Positions 23,290-36,634 of a DNA stretch of 64,000 nt are shown here, one piece after another. A program made the translations under genes and the position numbers. The DNA comes from Cordylochernes scorpioides (taxonomy: Eukaryota > Arthropoda > Arachnida > Pseudoscorpiones > Chernetidae), in assembly GCA_030710605.1 (NCBI GenBank), contig CP092884.1, forward strand, positions 18,395,483 to 18,459,482. The letters run 5' to 3'. Numbering within the stretch: position 1 is the stretch's first letter; the number at the start of each line of letters is the position of its first letter. The notes beneath the pieces are model-generated. The model did no database searches. It was not told the origin of the DNA and saw nothing but the letters and a program-made list of their open reading frames with translations.

Positions 23290-23425
23290 TTCTTGATTAA
23301 TCAAGAATAGGCATTTGGAAAATTCTGGAAAATTAATAATCAACCAATAGTTTATATTTATTCCGATAGATGGCGCAAGCCATCAGAAACTTTCAGTTGC
23401 ACGATAAGGAGATGCCTTTTTTTTC
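23290..23425 (+). repeat. Fragment of the foldback family seen at 3955-4200
   Basis: The blocks tttattccgatagatggcgc, aagccatcagaaactttca and aggagatgcctttttttt match the right arm of the 3955-4200 repeat (gtggcgcaagtcattagcaa, cagatgcctttctctt). Confidence 0.5.
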
Positions 23426-24224
23426 TTAATGTATACACATGTGCAGATGATGTTCTATTTTAAAAAAGAATTATTTAAGTGCTTTATTAAAAAAAATTAC
23501 AAATATTTCGACAACTTATTGTTTTCTATGTGTAAATTTCGATGTTTAAAAACAGCCCTGCTTCAACGTTTCCAGGAAATAAGACTTCGTCTTAGCATAT
23601 TTTTGTCAAGATTATTCCAACAGTCCTTTAACGACCTTCCAGAGACCATCTCAAAAGTCTGGGGATTTTGCTGGGATGTGCTCAAAAAGGATGTACGAAA
23701 TGCCCGTTTCATCCCTCTTTTCATCCAGGTATTGACGTGTTGAACATGAGATATGACTCGAGACTTTATCCTGGTGCAGCTACATGTATCTTGAGTAACT
23801 TGGATACAAATATGGTACCTTATTGTCGAATAATAGATCTAAGACAAATCTTTGACAGATTTGCGAATTTATCTTGATATTTAGGTCCACCTTCTTTATA
23901 GGAAATTTCCCATTGTAGCATAAACCTGCAACGATCATGAATCCCTTTAAGAAACATCTCTAAAAGTGTTTATTTGAGAGTTATGACAGTAAATGGCATG
24001 GGTTTGGTTGCTATCATTGAGGTAAATCCATGCCGCGTACATTGTGACAACATCATTCCACTATTCGAGGATATATTGAAATAAAACAAAAATTCGATTA
24101 GTATATTATTTAAATGCTGTTGCTAGAGAGTCTGCTGTGATATTAAATATTTATTGTCTATTCATTGTTGTTAGTATTTGTTGTTTTTTCTAAATTAATA
24201 ATTATTTTTAATATTAACTTTGTT
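23426..24224. other. No gene supported
   Basis: Overlapping frames at 23429-23877 are open by chance in AT-rich sequence. They have no signal peptide, domain or repeat that I recognise. Confidence 0.4.
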
Positions 24225-24310
24225 ATAATTTGATAAAGGGTGTCGTTAAGCCAAATAAAATGTTGGTAAATAAATAATTTATTTATCCAATATACGTCTT
24301 TTCATATAAT
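24225..24310 (+). repeat. Fragment of the 25775-26100 foldback MITE
   Basis: tttgataaagggtgtcgtta, then aatttatttatccaatatac and gtcttttcatataataatt, align in order with the right arm of the MITE at 25775-26100. Confidence 0.55.
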
Positions 24311-25774
24311 AATTAATAGGATCACATATAGAATGAGATTCGAGAAAAGATATTTTAAATCTGGCCTGCAATTTGATGGTAAATTTGTAAAGTTGTCCAA
24401 ACCTGACCCAGAATCTACAACGGCAATTTTACCACACTTTGATACACTGGGTCTACATGCCCTTGATGGTCAGGGCCGGCAATAAAACAGAGCAGACGAC
24501 GGGGAATCACGTCAATCTCCCATTACGGACATTCTGCCCTCTAACATTCAGCAGACTTACCTCCAGGTTGCTGATTCACGTTATCTTCTGGGATTGATGG
24601 AGCTTAGCTTATTTATATCCTACCACGTATCAGGTTAAAGCTTCACTTGTAATAAGAGTTTTAAACAAAGTTTTTAGACCCTGAATTCGAAACATTTAAA
24701 TTTTTATGAACAAGTTGTAAAATGTTTTTAATGCCTTTTTCAATTAAAACTGTAAAAAATGCATAAGATTTATAGATTGATTAAAGAAAGGAAGTGAAAG
24801 GTAAATGCTATCTTAATAGGTGCTACTTTTCTGGGAGTTTCTGAAGATGTCAAGTATCTTCACTGATCCAATGTTAATCTCAGCTTTAATCCCAGCAGTC
24901 GGATTAACATGTCAAATCTATGCCTGGAATAAATCTCAGGATTTTTTATTGCAAAATGTTGATAGCATAACTAAATTTATAATAGATCAAAAATTTCTAT
25001 CGCGCAAATTATTATTATTTTTCAAAACGAAAAAAGGTGAGCTTTCGGAGAAAATCCTTGATCTATATCAGTACAAGAAAATAATTCTAAAGCTCTCACC
25101 TTTTTTTTTTTTTAATTTGACGCAATCTCGAAACTGTTTTCAAATTATATGACATAATTGTCATAAAGTTATTTTTTCTCCGAGAAGTGGCCGAAAGAAA
25201 GTTATTTGGAATTTCAATTAAGTCAATTTAAGATTAAAATATTCTTGGGGGAGGGTGGGTGTAGGACTGAGAATTTTATCGTTATTGAGTTCGAGGGAAG
25301 ATAGGTTACATACCTTGTATGGATATGCAGAAAAAAATTCATATTACAAATATTTTATTTCGGTTTCTCAATGGTCAAAATGAATATAAATTATAATTCA
25401 CATCAGTGAAGCCAAATGTCCTTTATTGAATTTGTGTAATAAAATATTTTAATAATTTTACCTACAGAATGTGTTTTTTTAATATTTTGTTATTCAGATG
25501 ATTTTACTCTTCGCCTCTCTTATTTTTATGTGAACAAGGTAAAGTTGTTTTGATCAAAATAAATTACCTTGTGCGTCAGCCTTATTTTTGTCTTTCGTAA
25601 CAATATGTTTACTCTTGTAATACAGGAGTATCCCGGAGTTATCTGAGTCCTATCAAAATACTGAAAGTCGAAATCGCATAGGTCGTCTTATAAATTCGTG
25701 TTTACGACCTAGTTTTTGTTAACAATGTTTTGACACGTGTAAAAACTATATTCATTTTAGTCGATTATAGAATT
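24311..25774. other. AT-rich DNA, no gene supported
   Basis: A 110-codon frame at 24820-25152 has no recognisable domain and is rich in Leu/Ile/Phe/Lys. An imperfect inverted pair (aggtgagctttcgg / ctaaagctctcacct) lies at about 25035-25100. Nothing else was identified. Confidence 0.4.
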
Positions 25775-26100
25775 TTAAATCATTAGATAATAAAAAGGCA
25801 TATATATTGGATTGAATAAAATATTTATTTGCCAATATTTCGGTTGGCTGAACGCCAACCTTTATCAAGTCATTACATTTTTGTATAAACAAACTAGGGC
25901 CTCATAGTGTTATAATATTACAGTTGAAAATTTGAACTGTTAAAAATTTCAACTGTGATATTATAACACTATGCCGCGCTGAGTTTGTTTATACAAAAAT
26001 GTAATGCCTTGATAAAGGTTGACCTTCAGCTAACCAAAATATTGGAAAATAAATATTTTATTCAATCCAATATATGCCTTTTTATCATCTAATGATTTAA
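25775..26100. mobile_element. Foldback MITE, about 326 bp, nearly palindromic
   Basis: The sequence from ttaaatcattagataataaa to the centre is matched inverted by the second half ending tttatcatctaatgatttaa. Internal landmarks are aatatttcggttggctgaac / gttgaccttcagctaacc and tgtataaacaaactagggcc / cgctgagtttgtttataca. The centre (about 25920-25950) holds aactgttaaaaatttcaact. Arms are about 150 bp with few mismatches. No transposase; the mobilising family is unknown. Confidence 0.8.
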
Positions 26101-27984
26101 ATATGGATTACTCTATTTTCAGAAAGAATTTTAAATGTGTACGTAGAGTTAGCACGAAATGTGTCTAATACGTACAGCCAGAGAAAGATTGGGGAAACGC
26201 TGGATATCAAGAAGTCCTAACTCAGAGCCCGCATTGGTTGAGATAGAGTAAGCCTAAGGATTATCGTCCGAACTAAGTAATCACATTTCTTGATCGCATA
26301 AGTTTTACCAAGTTTTACCTAATATGAGTTTGGGATCTTCACAAAATATCCGGTTTTGATATTCTTATAAAGGCATATCTTGGATTTATAGGAAATTATT
26401 TTTATTTCAATATATTACGGTTATTTTAAAATAAAACTACAACCTTTCGCAATAAGTTTCTTTTATTATGATATGCGCGAGCTTACGGTTAACAGTGCGC
26501 ATACCTTTTTAAGACAAACGACTCGTTCGAGAAGCAAATTAAAATAATCTTTTGTCTTAAAAAAATGTTTGCGCCTTGTTTTCATCTATTGAAATAAAGA
26601 TAATCCATATAGCTCCAAGAGATTTTTCTCTTTTATTGTAAGTATGCTCTCCATGGATTGCGATATTTTTAGAAGTTAAAATAGCCACAATTCATAAAAT
26701 ACCATATTACGTCATTACATCCGCGTGTACAGACAGTACAATGTAGGACCAGGATCAGGATATCATGCAGCCTTTCACTGCAGACATGTAATTTGCTGAA
26801 CCATTGACGTGAGTGAATCCAATTTACTAAGGAGGATGACGCGAATTTCCTTCTTTGGCGATCAGCCTTTCAAACATCGTCTGGTATTTCTAATTTGGTC
26901 AATACCTTTCTTCTTTTCAGTAATATTGAACCTTTAGCAACTATCCTCTCTTAAACTATTTGTAATATCACGTAAGCTGTTAGCAAAACATTATACAAAC
27001 CAATTTAAAACGATTTACTCGGATAAAAACATGTTTCTGTTTGAAATTAACAAGCAAATCGTGAAAGTTAAAGCCTATTCAAGTACGTTATATATTTCCA
27101 TTGGTACTGGTAATATATAAAAGCTGAAGAATCAACAAAAGAAATTGTATTGTTGCTCCATACTCTCGTAAATTCCGCCCAGCGTCGATGTTAAATGACC
27201 TTTGAAAGCAAAAGGACAAGTCCAATTATAGCAGCATGGTTAGGTTAGATTAGCGATCCTCTCTCCAAACTAATTATAGCTAGGTTTGTAGCCACTTGTT
27301 GTTATTTACGGCTGGGGATATAATTGCCAGAGTCTAGCTGTTATTGCCTTCAGGGGAGACCTGGAAATGTGCGGTTTGGGGAGGTTGTCGGAGCAATTGT
27401 CATAATGGTCGAATGTCTCTTTCCCGCCCTGAAGTCGATTACTGGTTGGAAGATGGATGGCCCAATCAAAATTATTTATATGGCGTTGGGATGCTGGGCA
27501 AATGGCGTTCTACTCGATCGTCTGATAGCCGTACGTGTGGCATAATATTTGGTTTAGGTTCCAGGGCATGTTCGGGCTCTTTTTGGATATGCTTTGAATG
27601 TGAATTTATAACATTCACAATCTCGGTTACGTTTATTTACAAGTAATTTATCTATTCATGGCACTTTATTGGCCCATGATACGTATGTGCATACATCACT
27701 CAATTCTGTATGCTACCTAGGTGCCCGTATATGCAAAGATACTTATTTATATGTTTTCCTCGCACTAATAATTTCTTCCAGTAACAAGGCAGTGAATATA
27801 AGCCCCCTCCTTGATATCTGCCGTACAATTTACCAGTTAAAACACCTTTTTAGCATATTGAATGATTCCATTACTTTTCTTGTAGGATGTATGGAAAAGC
27901 AGCCACTAAATAGTGGTGTTTAGTGGCATGATTAGATATCATGGTATGCAAAGTTGGCTTTTTCTGAAGCTGTTATAGATGGAA
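26101..27984. other. No gene supported; one unrecognised open frame near 27.3-27.6 kb
   Basis: Two overlapping frames at 27324-27545 and 27344-27646 lie in a patch that is somewhat GC-richer than its neighbours. The second is rich in Trp, Gly and Cys. I recognise no domain and see no convincing splice context, so no gene is called. Confidence 0.35.
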
Positions 27985-28320
27985 ATTTGTTGAAAGGAAA
28001 TTGATCTATAAAATTAAATAGTAAAGAACATCTCTTCTGTCAAAATAAACTTGAGAACATCGCCAGATAAACATCTCTTTGGCAAATTAAAAAAATTCCT
28101 TTGTGGATCCCATGAAATCAAAGCACACCCTGGACTAACAAGGGCTATAGCCAAAACCTATGGTCTCTAGATGAAATTTCTACTTGTAAATTTTTCAAAG
28201 CGGGTTTGTCGCTTTGTCAACGACCCGATTCTGTTAGTTTGCAGAGACGTTCAATAGGTGGCAATTAGTTTTTGCGTTTTTTTGGTGGAAAGGTTGACCT
28301 TTCGTTTTATAAATTTTATA
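27985..28320. repeat. Foldback MITE, diverged copy 2 of the 21597-22010 family
   Basis: Shares with that family: tagatggaaatttgttg, aaattgatctataaaatt, ttctgtcaaaataaac, a ctttgtcaacgacccg block, tttgcagagacgttcaa and gttgacctttcgttttat, in the same order. It is more decayed than copy 1. Confidence 0.5.
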
Positions 28321-28974
28321 ATGTATATAATGTATTCTTGTATGTTAATCTATTGTTGTTATATAAAAATGACAATGGAATCAATATAATGCGAGATATT
28401 GAATCACTTAGAATAAATGTAGTCGCCAGTTAAACGCGCGGTAAGCATCAGACTGGACAGTTTACCAACCAGGTGCGCTCCCCGCTGCCTTCAAACATCC
28501 AATTAACTTTGGATTTCGTCCAAAATGGGAATCCCTCTCATTGAGCCTTTAATACTTAATAAGTCGCGAAAGGACACCGAATTAAAAATTTAAACGCTAA
28601 GTAGGTTTAAAAAAGACATTTCACGATTATAGCGAGTTTGGACTGTTTCTTTAGTATTCACGTACAAAGATCTTGTACTCCTGAGTATTGAAGAAATATT
28701 TAATTTAGTTATTCTCTTGTAAATAATTCTTAATGGTATACTTTAGATGAAGGATAAATTATTTAATAGATTGAGTAGGTCTAAGCTGATTATCTTCTTT
28801 ATTCCACTTTGAAAAATAAATACATTTGAGTGCCCGAATAATTGACTTCTGAATTTCACGTTTTCAATCTGAAATTCTTTAATATTTGTATTTTTAATTT
28901 CTCTTATACTCTGAAAATTATATATACTAAGGAATGCTTAAATATTTTAAAATATATATTTTTTCTATCTATAC
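28321..28974. other. No gene supported
   Basis: AT-rich. A GC-richer segment at 28435-28500 (acgcgcggtaagcatcagac...) may be a SINE relic on the minus strand, but no B box could be placed. Confidence 0.35.
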
Positions 28975-29475
28975 GCCCAACTCCCTTTCCTGCACATTTT
29001 GCCCTCTCGCCCTAAACCGTACGCTACGTTTCTCCATACATTTCCCCCTCCTGCCCTAAACCAAATGTTCCATTCCCCGTACACTTCTCCTTCTCGTCCT
29101 AAACCGAAAATTTGAGTTCTGCTCAAATCTCTCCCTCTCACCCTATACCAAACGTTTATTTTTCCGTATATTTCCACAACTTTCTCTAAACCACATACTC
29201 TGTTCCTGTACATTTCACCCTCTCGCCAAACAGTTCGCTCCGTTCCCCGTATATTTTCGTCTCCCGCCTCATAGCGTATGTTCGGTTTCTGTACATTTTC
29301 ATCTCTCTCCCTAAACTGTACGTTTCGTTCCTCGCACTTTCACTTCTCTTGTTCTAAGTCATACGTTCTGTATCCGTACATATTTTCTTCTCGTCCTAAA
29401 CCATACGTTCTGTTCCCCATGCGTTACCCCTCTCGCTCTAAGCCATACGTTCCGCGTTCCCGTACATTCCTGCAT
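28975..29475. repeat. Pyrimidine-rich degenerate minisatellite (~44-bp unit, about 11 copies)
   Basis: The motif cctaaaccgtacgttc...cccgtacattt-c-ctctcg recurs about every 42-46 bp with substantial divergence. The plus strand is strongly C/T-biased. The 82-codon minus-strand frame across it is repetitive and likely spurious. Confidence 0.8.
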
Positions 29476-30114
29476 TAAAATATATAGTTTTTCTCAAATT
29501 ACTTCCCTGAAAGTTAAAATAAAATTTATTATTTAAAATGAAAATATAAATTTTAAAACATAAATACATTTTCATTTATACAACAATTTTATGTGCTTTG
29601 ACCTATCTTTGATAACTATTAAAGAAAACTCTCTTCCTCTCAATTGTTATCTTTTAGCTTGATATTAATATATGCGCTCATTTCATAGTTTTTTTTTTGC
29701 AATATATGGTGATATTAACAAATAATGGAATACCAGTGATGCTGTAACCTGTAAAATAATAAAATAAATAGTACCAATTTACGTTTCATATTAGCAATGT
29801 GTGGTAGGTTCGAGCACAAACAATCTTCAACTGGCCATACCATGCTATATTGATATATATATTCTTTCTAGCGTAGTAAAGACAATTGAGAAGAGCGTTT
29901 GTGCTCCAAACATTGCTCATTTTAGATAAAAATAAAGTGATTGCTAGTAAGAGTGGTTATTTTGTATAAATATCCCTAGCCCCCCAACACACAATTCATG
30001 ATTATTATTCAAATTTATAGTCCATACATGGAATGTCCTCCATATTGTAGCTTTTGCATTTTTCTGAAATATATATTCACCCAATATTTGAAAAGGTGGT
30101 TCTGACACTTCTTT
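29476..30114. other. AT-rich spacer, no feature
   Basis: No frames, hairpins or shared repeats were recognised. Confidence 0.45.
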
Positions 30115-30890
30115 CTAATTTATCATCAAATGTATATATCAAAAGTCAGACTCCTAAAAAACGGCTGTAACAATCCTTTCAATTTCCCACCAATTGTACA
30201 TATCACCGCCCAACCGCTACAAACTGTGATATAGCAATCCTTCCAATTATCCACCAAATGTACATATCACTGCGCAACTGCTACAAAATGTGCTATAGCA
30301 ATCCTTTCAATTATCCACAAAATATACATATCACCGCCCAACCGCTACAAGATGTGCTGTATCAATCCTTTCAATTTCCCATCAAATACATATAACACCG
30401 CCCAACCGTTACAAACTGTGCTATAACAATCCTTTCAATTTCCCATAAAATACACATGTCACCGCCCAACCGCTACATAATGTGCTATATCAATTCTTTC
30501 AATTTCCCATCAAAAACTAATTTCATCTTCCAACCGCTAAAAAATGTGCTGAAGCAATCCTTTCAATTCCCCATAAAATGCACATATTACCGCCTAACAG
30601 CTACAAAGGTTTTCTAACAATTCTTTCAATTCCCCAAAAAATGCACATATTACCGCCTAACAGCTACAAAGGTTTTCTAACAATTCTTTCAATTCCCCAT
30701 AAAATGCACATATTACCGCCTAACAGCTACAAAGGTTTTCTAACAATTCTTTCAATTCCCCAAAAAATGCACATATTACCGCCTAACAGCTACAAAGGTT
30801 TTCTAACAATTCTTTTAATTTCCCATATAATGCACATATCAACGGCCCGAATCCTATAAATAGCTGCATCAATCCGTTCAAATCACCTAC
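30115..30890. repeat. Minisatellite, 60-63-bp unit, about 12 copies
   Basis: The unit runs aatcctttcaatttcccacc, then aatgtacatatcaccgccca, then accgctacaaactgtgctat. Copies are diverged at the left and nearly identical from about 30578 to 30815, where the period is exactly 63 bp. A 93-codon open frame therefore repeats MHILPPNSYKGFLTILSI every 21 residues. The multiple-of-three period explains that frame; no protein family is recognised. Confidence 0.88.
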
Positions 30891-31960
<1,070 letters not shown>

Positions 31961-32671
31961 TTTTCTAGTAAATACGCCATCACCTCATTCTACGTTCTCT
32001 ACCTCTATTTTCTTCTTGAGCTATAGGAATCTACGTTCTCAACTTCTTTTTTTCTAGGGCTCTACTGTATACGTTCTCAACATCTATCTTCTTCTAGGGA
32101 TCTAGGGTCTGCGTTCTACACCTCTTTTCTTCTAGAGCTCTAAGATCTACGATTCCATTACGTTTTGTACTTGGGTTATAAGTCAAAATGAACTGTTTTA
32201 ACGGATTTTCAAAGTTAAATAGGCCACTTTTGGTACATGAATACCAACCACCCGCAGCTTAATGTTGTATTATAGTCTGAAAATTGACCCTTCTACTTAA
32301 TAAGCTTCAATACCGTTTGGGTCATTTCGGCCGATTCCATAAATCCTCATATCGGATTTTATGAAATTTTATTTCAGTTTTTATTTATTCAAATTGTACA
32401 TATATATATCCTCATTTTATCTTATTTAATTACATATTTTATTTTACCACATATAAACATATATGCACAGTCTAATAAAGCAATTTCAAACTCCACCTCA
32501 TCCAACATCGGCTAATAATTCCGTTGGGTTTCTTAATCTCTTCTAGTGTCGGAAGCTTGGTTGGCACTGAACTTTCGTAGATTAGGACTGAAGTCTGTTT
32601 TGAAAAATATTCAATCATTTCACAGAGTATTTCTCTGAATTAATACAATTTTATAAATATATATGTATATA
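31961..32671. other. Upstream flank of the kinase gene, no gene
   Basis: A short direct repeat of ctctattttcttcttgagct-type units lies at about 31985-32150 (tctacgttctcaacttcttt and relatives, four diverged copies of ~48 bp). Otherwise the stretch is AT-rich with nothing recognised. Confidence 0.45.
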
Positions 32672-33070
32672 TAATAAAAATGGCATATCCTGACCAGGAG
32701 CACATGTGCTTTACAGAAGGAAGAGCGCCATCTGGTGGAACAGAAATCAACTAACTTGCGTAAATACGCTTAACACATGAAAAAAAAAAAGATAAAAATG
32801 TCAGGTGTTGATATCAAAAATTGAAATGGCATATCCTGACCAGGAGCACACGTGCTTTAGGTGCACCATGATTAGATTTAGATGGCGCTCTGCCTTCTGT
32901 AAAGCACATGTGCTCCTGGTCAGGATATGCCATTTTTATTTTTGATTTTAACACCTAATCTTTTTATTTTTTATCTTTTCTTTATTATTTTATTTTTTTG
33001 ATGTGTTAAGCGTATTTACACACCTTAAATACCCATTTCTTGGCTTTTCAAGAAGCCTCTGGGACCAAAT
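32672..33070. mobile_element. Compound MITE with inverted arms (cctgaccaggagcacatg family)
   Basis: atggcatatcctgaccagga appears at 32690, again at 32826, and inverted at about 32908-32932. The segment 32775-32850 (cacatgaaaaaaaaaaagat, then gtcaggtgttgatatcaaaa) is the inverted counterpart of 32915-33015, giving a ~230-bp foldback. The outer piece (33010-33070) carries tttcttggcttttcaagaag as in the 38.4-kb copy. No coding capacity. Confidence 0.7.
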
Positions 33071-33500
33071 ATATATATATGTTATATTAAAATATTATTT
33101 TATTTGAAATTATATATTTCATAGATGCAAATACTCTGCTAAATCGACCGCCAGAGGTCACACTTCCCTTATAAAAACTCGTTGTTGTTCTTCCCCGTTG
33201 GCCGGCTCAAACCTTTTGTACATTATGTAAATAAGTTATTCATTTTTTTAATTCTTACGCCTTAAGCCAGGCAGTACTTTCTACCAAATTATGTTTTTAT
33301 ATATTCCTTTAGCACAATAAAAGCAATTACTGATCAAACCATTTTTGTTATTATACCTTCAAGTTTTTAGCCACGACTGCATCACCAATACCATTTAGTA
33401 CTAAAAAGAACCAAAAAATAACTGCATTACTATAATCCTCAACATGATCTAAATTCAAACAGAAAATCTTATCTTTTTTATATTATAATATATATATATA
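33071..33500. other. AT-rich spacer, no feature
   Basis: Nothing recognised apart from TA-rich tracts that lead into the inverted repeat at 33501. Confidence 0.45.
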
Positions 33501-34795
33501 TTATAAAAATAAATAGTTGTTTAGTTTTATAGTTTAGTTTTGTATTAAAATTATCTTTATTACTTTGATTATTTAAATTCAAATTATAAAATTTGTAAAT
33601 TGTTATTATTTAATAGAGAGAGAGAAAAAATAAAATTATTTACTTCTTACACATCATCCATATATATTTATAATTAATAACAATAAAATTTAACAACGTA
33701 ACGTCTTTTGCAATCGGCTGTTACACGTCATTTAGACATACTCTAATTTGTATATAGAATAATAGAAGTGAGAATATATTTAATAGTATAAATTTTAGTA
33801 GTTAGAGAGAGAAAAAGAGAGAAAGACAGAACCATTCACTTTTATTCAAACTAATAATAAGAAAAAAATTTTGTAAAGAAGGTAGATAAGATTGTTAGTA
33901 TATATATATATTTTTTATAATTTTATATTTTATCCTTTTTTATGATTTTTTAATTTTTTTATTTTATAATATGAATATATCTAGTTGTATTTAGTAATAT
34001 ATCTATAATATGAATTAACTTTTGTTATTAGTTTGGTTATTATGTTTTGAAACCCTAATGGTAGACCAGACATATACAAAAAAAATTTAAATGAATTAAT
34101 TAGTGGAAAAAGAGATCTGCTGGACCGGAGATTTTCAAATAGAAATCCAGCGACATTTCACTCCTGCTCTATTATGCCATAGATCTCTCTTCGACCGGAT
34201 TCTATGTGTTAATATTAAGTTGTTTTAGTGAAACATTTATATACACAGATTTAACAACTACAAGTGTTAAGAAATTCTAACTGTAACCTACCTCGTCTGT
34301 GACGCCTTCCTCTGTAATCAGCTATTTCTGGTTAACATCTTTTGCGGGGGGGGGGGGACACATGTTCGTCCCTTCAAAATTAGACTGCCTTCTCAGAAAT
34401 TTCAGATTAATAAGACAACTGAAGAAGAAAGAAAATAGTTAAGGGAAGAAAGCCAATCTTTATAATCTTTACAGTTAGTTATATTAATATAACTGATTCA
34501 ATTACTATTTATCTTTTAATTTTCCTTTAAAAAGGTAAATTATTAGATGATTAATAAAGCTATTAATTTTGAAAATTCATTATTATTTAATTTCCATTTT
34601 TCTTCCCAGAAATTGGAGATTAAATAAAATGAATTCTATACAATATTACTTTTAAAATCTTGTGAAAATATTTCAAATTAGTTATATAATTTAAGTTTAA
34701 TTAACTGTTAAAGATTATAAATTTATATTAGTTATTATTGAGAGAAATTATAAAAAGTTGATTTAATAAATGGATACTTCCATTTATTTTTTTAA
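33501..34795. repeat. Left arm of the 1.3-kb inverted repeat
   Basis: Starts ttataaaaataaatagttg and ends ccatttatttttttaa. Landmarks are gttacacgtcatttagacat (33720-33739), gagatctgctggaccggaga (34112-34131) and a G run at 34346-34357. Length differences from the right arm lie mostly in homopolymers and microsatellites, including the G run (shorter as C7 at 37074-37080). Confidence 0.85.
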
Positions 34796-36634
34796 GTATA
34801 TTATAATTGATATACTGTTGAAATATTTTACTTCTTTAATACTAAATTTGTTTTTAATAAATTCCATGTTTAAATTTTTAACATCTTCTATGAAATTTTT
34901 TAATATATTATTTATTCTATAAAATCTTAGAAACTGACCAAAGTATATACCTTTGCAGCAATTTAATGATATATTAGAATTTATATTGCAGTATTTTATA
35001 ATATTGAAATTATAATTACTTTTTTATTATAAATTTTAATAGCCTTATCTGTAAGGTTTATATTTAGGTCTAAAAAGTTAACTTTTTTGTTTCTATTAAT
35101 TTTTTCATTGTTCTTAAGTTTCAGGTATTTAGGATATATTTCAGGTATTATGTTTTTAAATTGTGGGTTATTAAATATAATGATGTCATCTACAAAACGG
35201 AACATTTGCCAATTAACATTATTTTGTAGAAAGTATTCTCTTTCGTACCAGAATAGTATTAGGTTGGCTAATAAAGGACTTGATGAAGTTCCCATGGGAA
35301 CGCCTTCTGATTGAATATATATTTTATTTTTAAATTCTATATAATTAAAATTTAAAAATGTTTCCAGTAGAGTTTTTGCTGTTTTAAGATCTAATTTAAT
35401 TGTTTTATATCTGTTATGAATAATTTTAATGTAGAAAGTTTTGTCATTAATGAATTCGTTAAATAAATTGGTTATTTTATTATTTAGATCTCTTAAATTT
35501 ATTTTAGAATATAGGTCTTCAAAGTCAAATGTGTGTACTGTATCAATGTTTGTCCAATTGTTCATTAAATAGTTAATGATTTTTTATTTGAGTCGATAAA
35601 TTTATAATTATATTTATTAGTTAATTTATTTATAATAAATTGTAGTGTTGAAGCTAATTGTATATCAATGTTTTTTATAACTGAATTTATACCAGATGTG
35701 ATTGTTCTGAAAGAAATTGGTTTTTTGTGTATTTTAGGAATTATATAGAACTTTGGTATGTTTGGATTTTTGTTGTAATTATAAATCTTTAGTGAATTTT
35801 CCACGTTTTTGATGTCTTTTTTTTATTTTTGTGGCTGTAGTTCTAGCAAAAGTGTATTTATTATTATTATCAATTTCCTTTTTTAGCATATCGTGGTATA
35901 GATTTTTACAAATTATAGATAAATTATTGGAACATTTATCTATAGAAGTGATAATAAAGTCCTTCTGTAATTTAATTATATTTTCTTTAAAAGAAGGAAA
36001 ATCTGAATTAGGTTTTGTGTATTTAAGTGTATTATTATAATAATTTATAATTTCCTTTTTAATATTATGTTTCCATTCTAGAAAAGTAAATTCTGGAATA
36101 CTGTATTTTATACTAGTTTTATTTATGAAAATGTCTATATCTTTTAATATAGATTTAATTGTATTATTATAATTGTGTTTAATTTGAGGTATATATTTAT
36201 ACCCTTTATTTAAAATATCCTGATATTCTTGATTTAAAAAAGAAAAAATGCTAGTTAATATATGACCTGAGAGCTTATATCTATCTATACAGTTGTTGCA
36301 ATTACATTTAATTTTTTAAAATTTGTCAAATTATTAATAAATTGGTTATAATTGCAAACTAAACTACTTATATTTTTGTTGTATCTCCAGATTGTTTTAA
36401 AATTTAAATTTTTTATAGGGAAAAGATTATTGATGTTTTGGTTATTAAAAATATCATTAAATTTAAAATGATTAAATAAATTGTTATTGAATTTAATGAT
36501 AATATTAATGTTATTAGTAGATTGTTTAATTTTTCTGTGTATTTATAGATGTCGTGTGTGATATCTATTAATCTGTTAGTCAGATTATGAATTTTAATAT
36601 ATTCTATAAGTTTGATAAATTTATTATTATTTAG
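34796..36634 (-). pseudogene. Penelope-like reverse transcriptase, frameshifted
   Basis: Read from high to low coordinates: a Cys-rich CNCNNC segment with following GHILTSIF (about 36310-36250), then DKCSNNLSIICKNLYHD (about 35940-35890), then fingers with PKFYIIPKIHKKPISFRTI (within 35804-35565), then the palm in 35565-34996 with DFEDLYSKI, EGVPMGTSSSPLLANL and the catalytic FRFVDD, and finally GQFLRFYRINN (about 34945-34910) in a shifted frame. PKIHK and GVPMGT with VDD are hallmarks of Penelope-like RTs. At least three frameshifts break it (near 36300, 35570 and 35000), so it is not functional. The C-terminal GIY-YIG endonuclease of canonical Penelope proteins is absent: the thumb region runs straight into the inverted repeat. 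Confidence 0.75.

Noticed and set aside
27324..27646. Trp/Gly/Cys-containing ORFs as a possible host exon
   Set aside because: No recognised domain, two frames equally open, and no convincing splice sites. Left as unannotated rather than called.
30578..30859. 93-codon ORF with a 21-residue repeat
   Set aside because: Explained by a 63-bp minisatellite period. No start context, domain or conservation evidence supports a protein.
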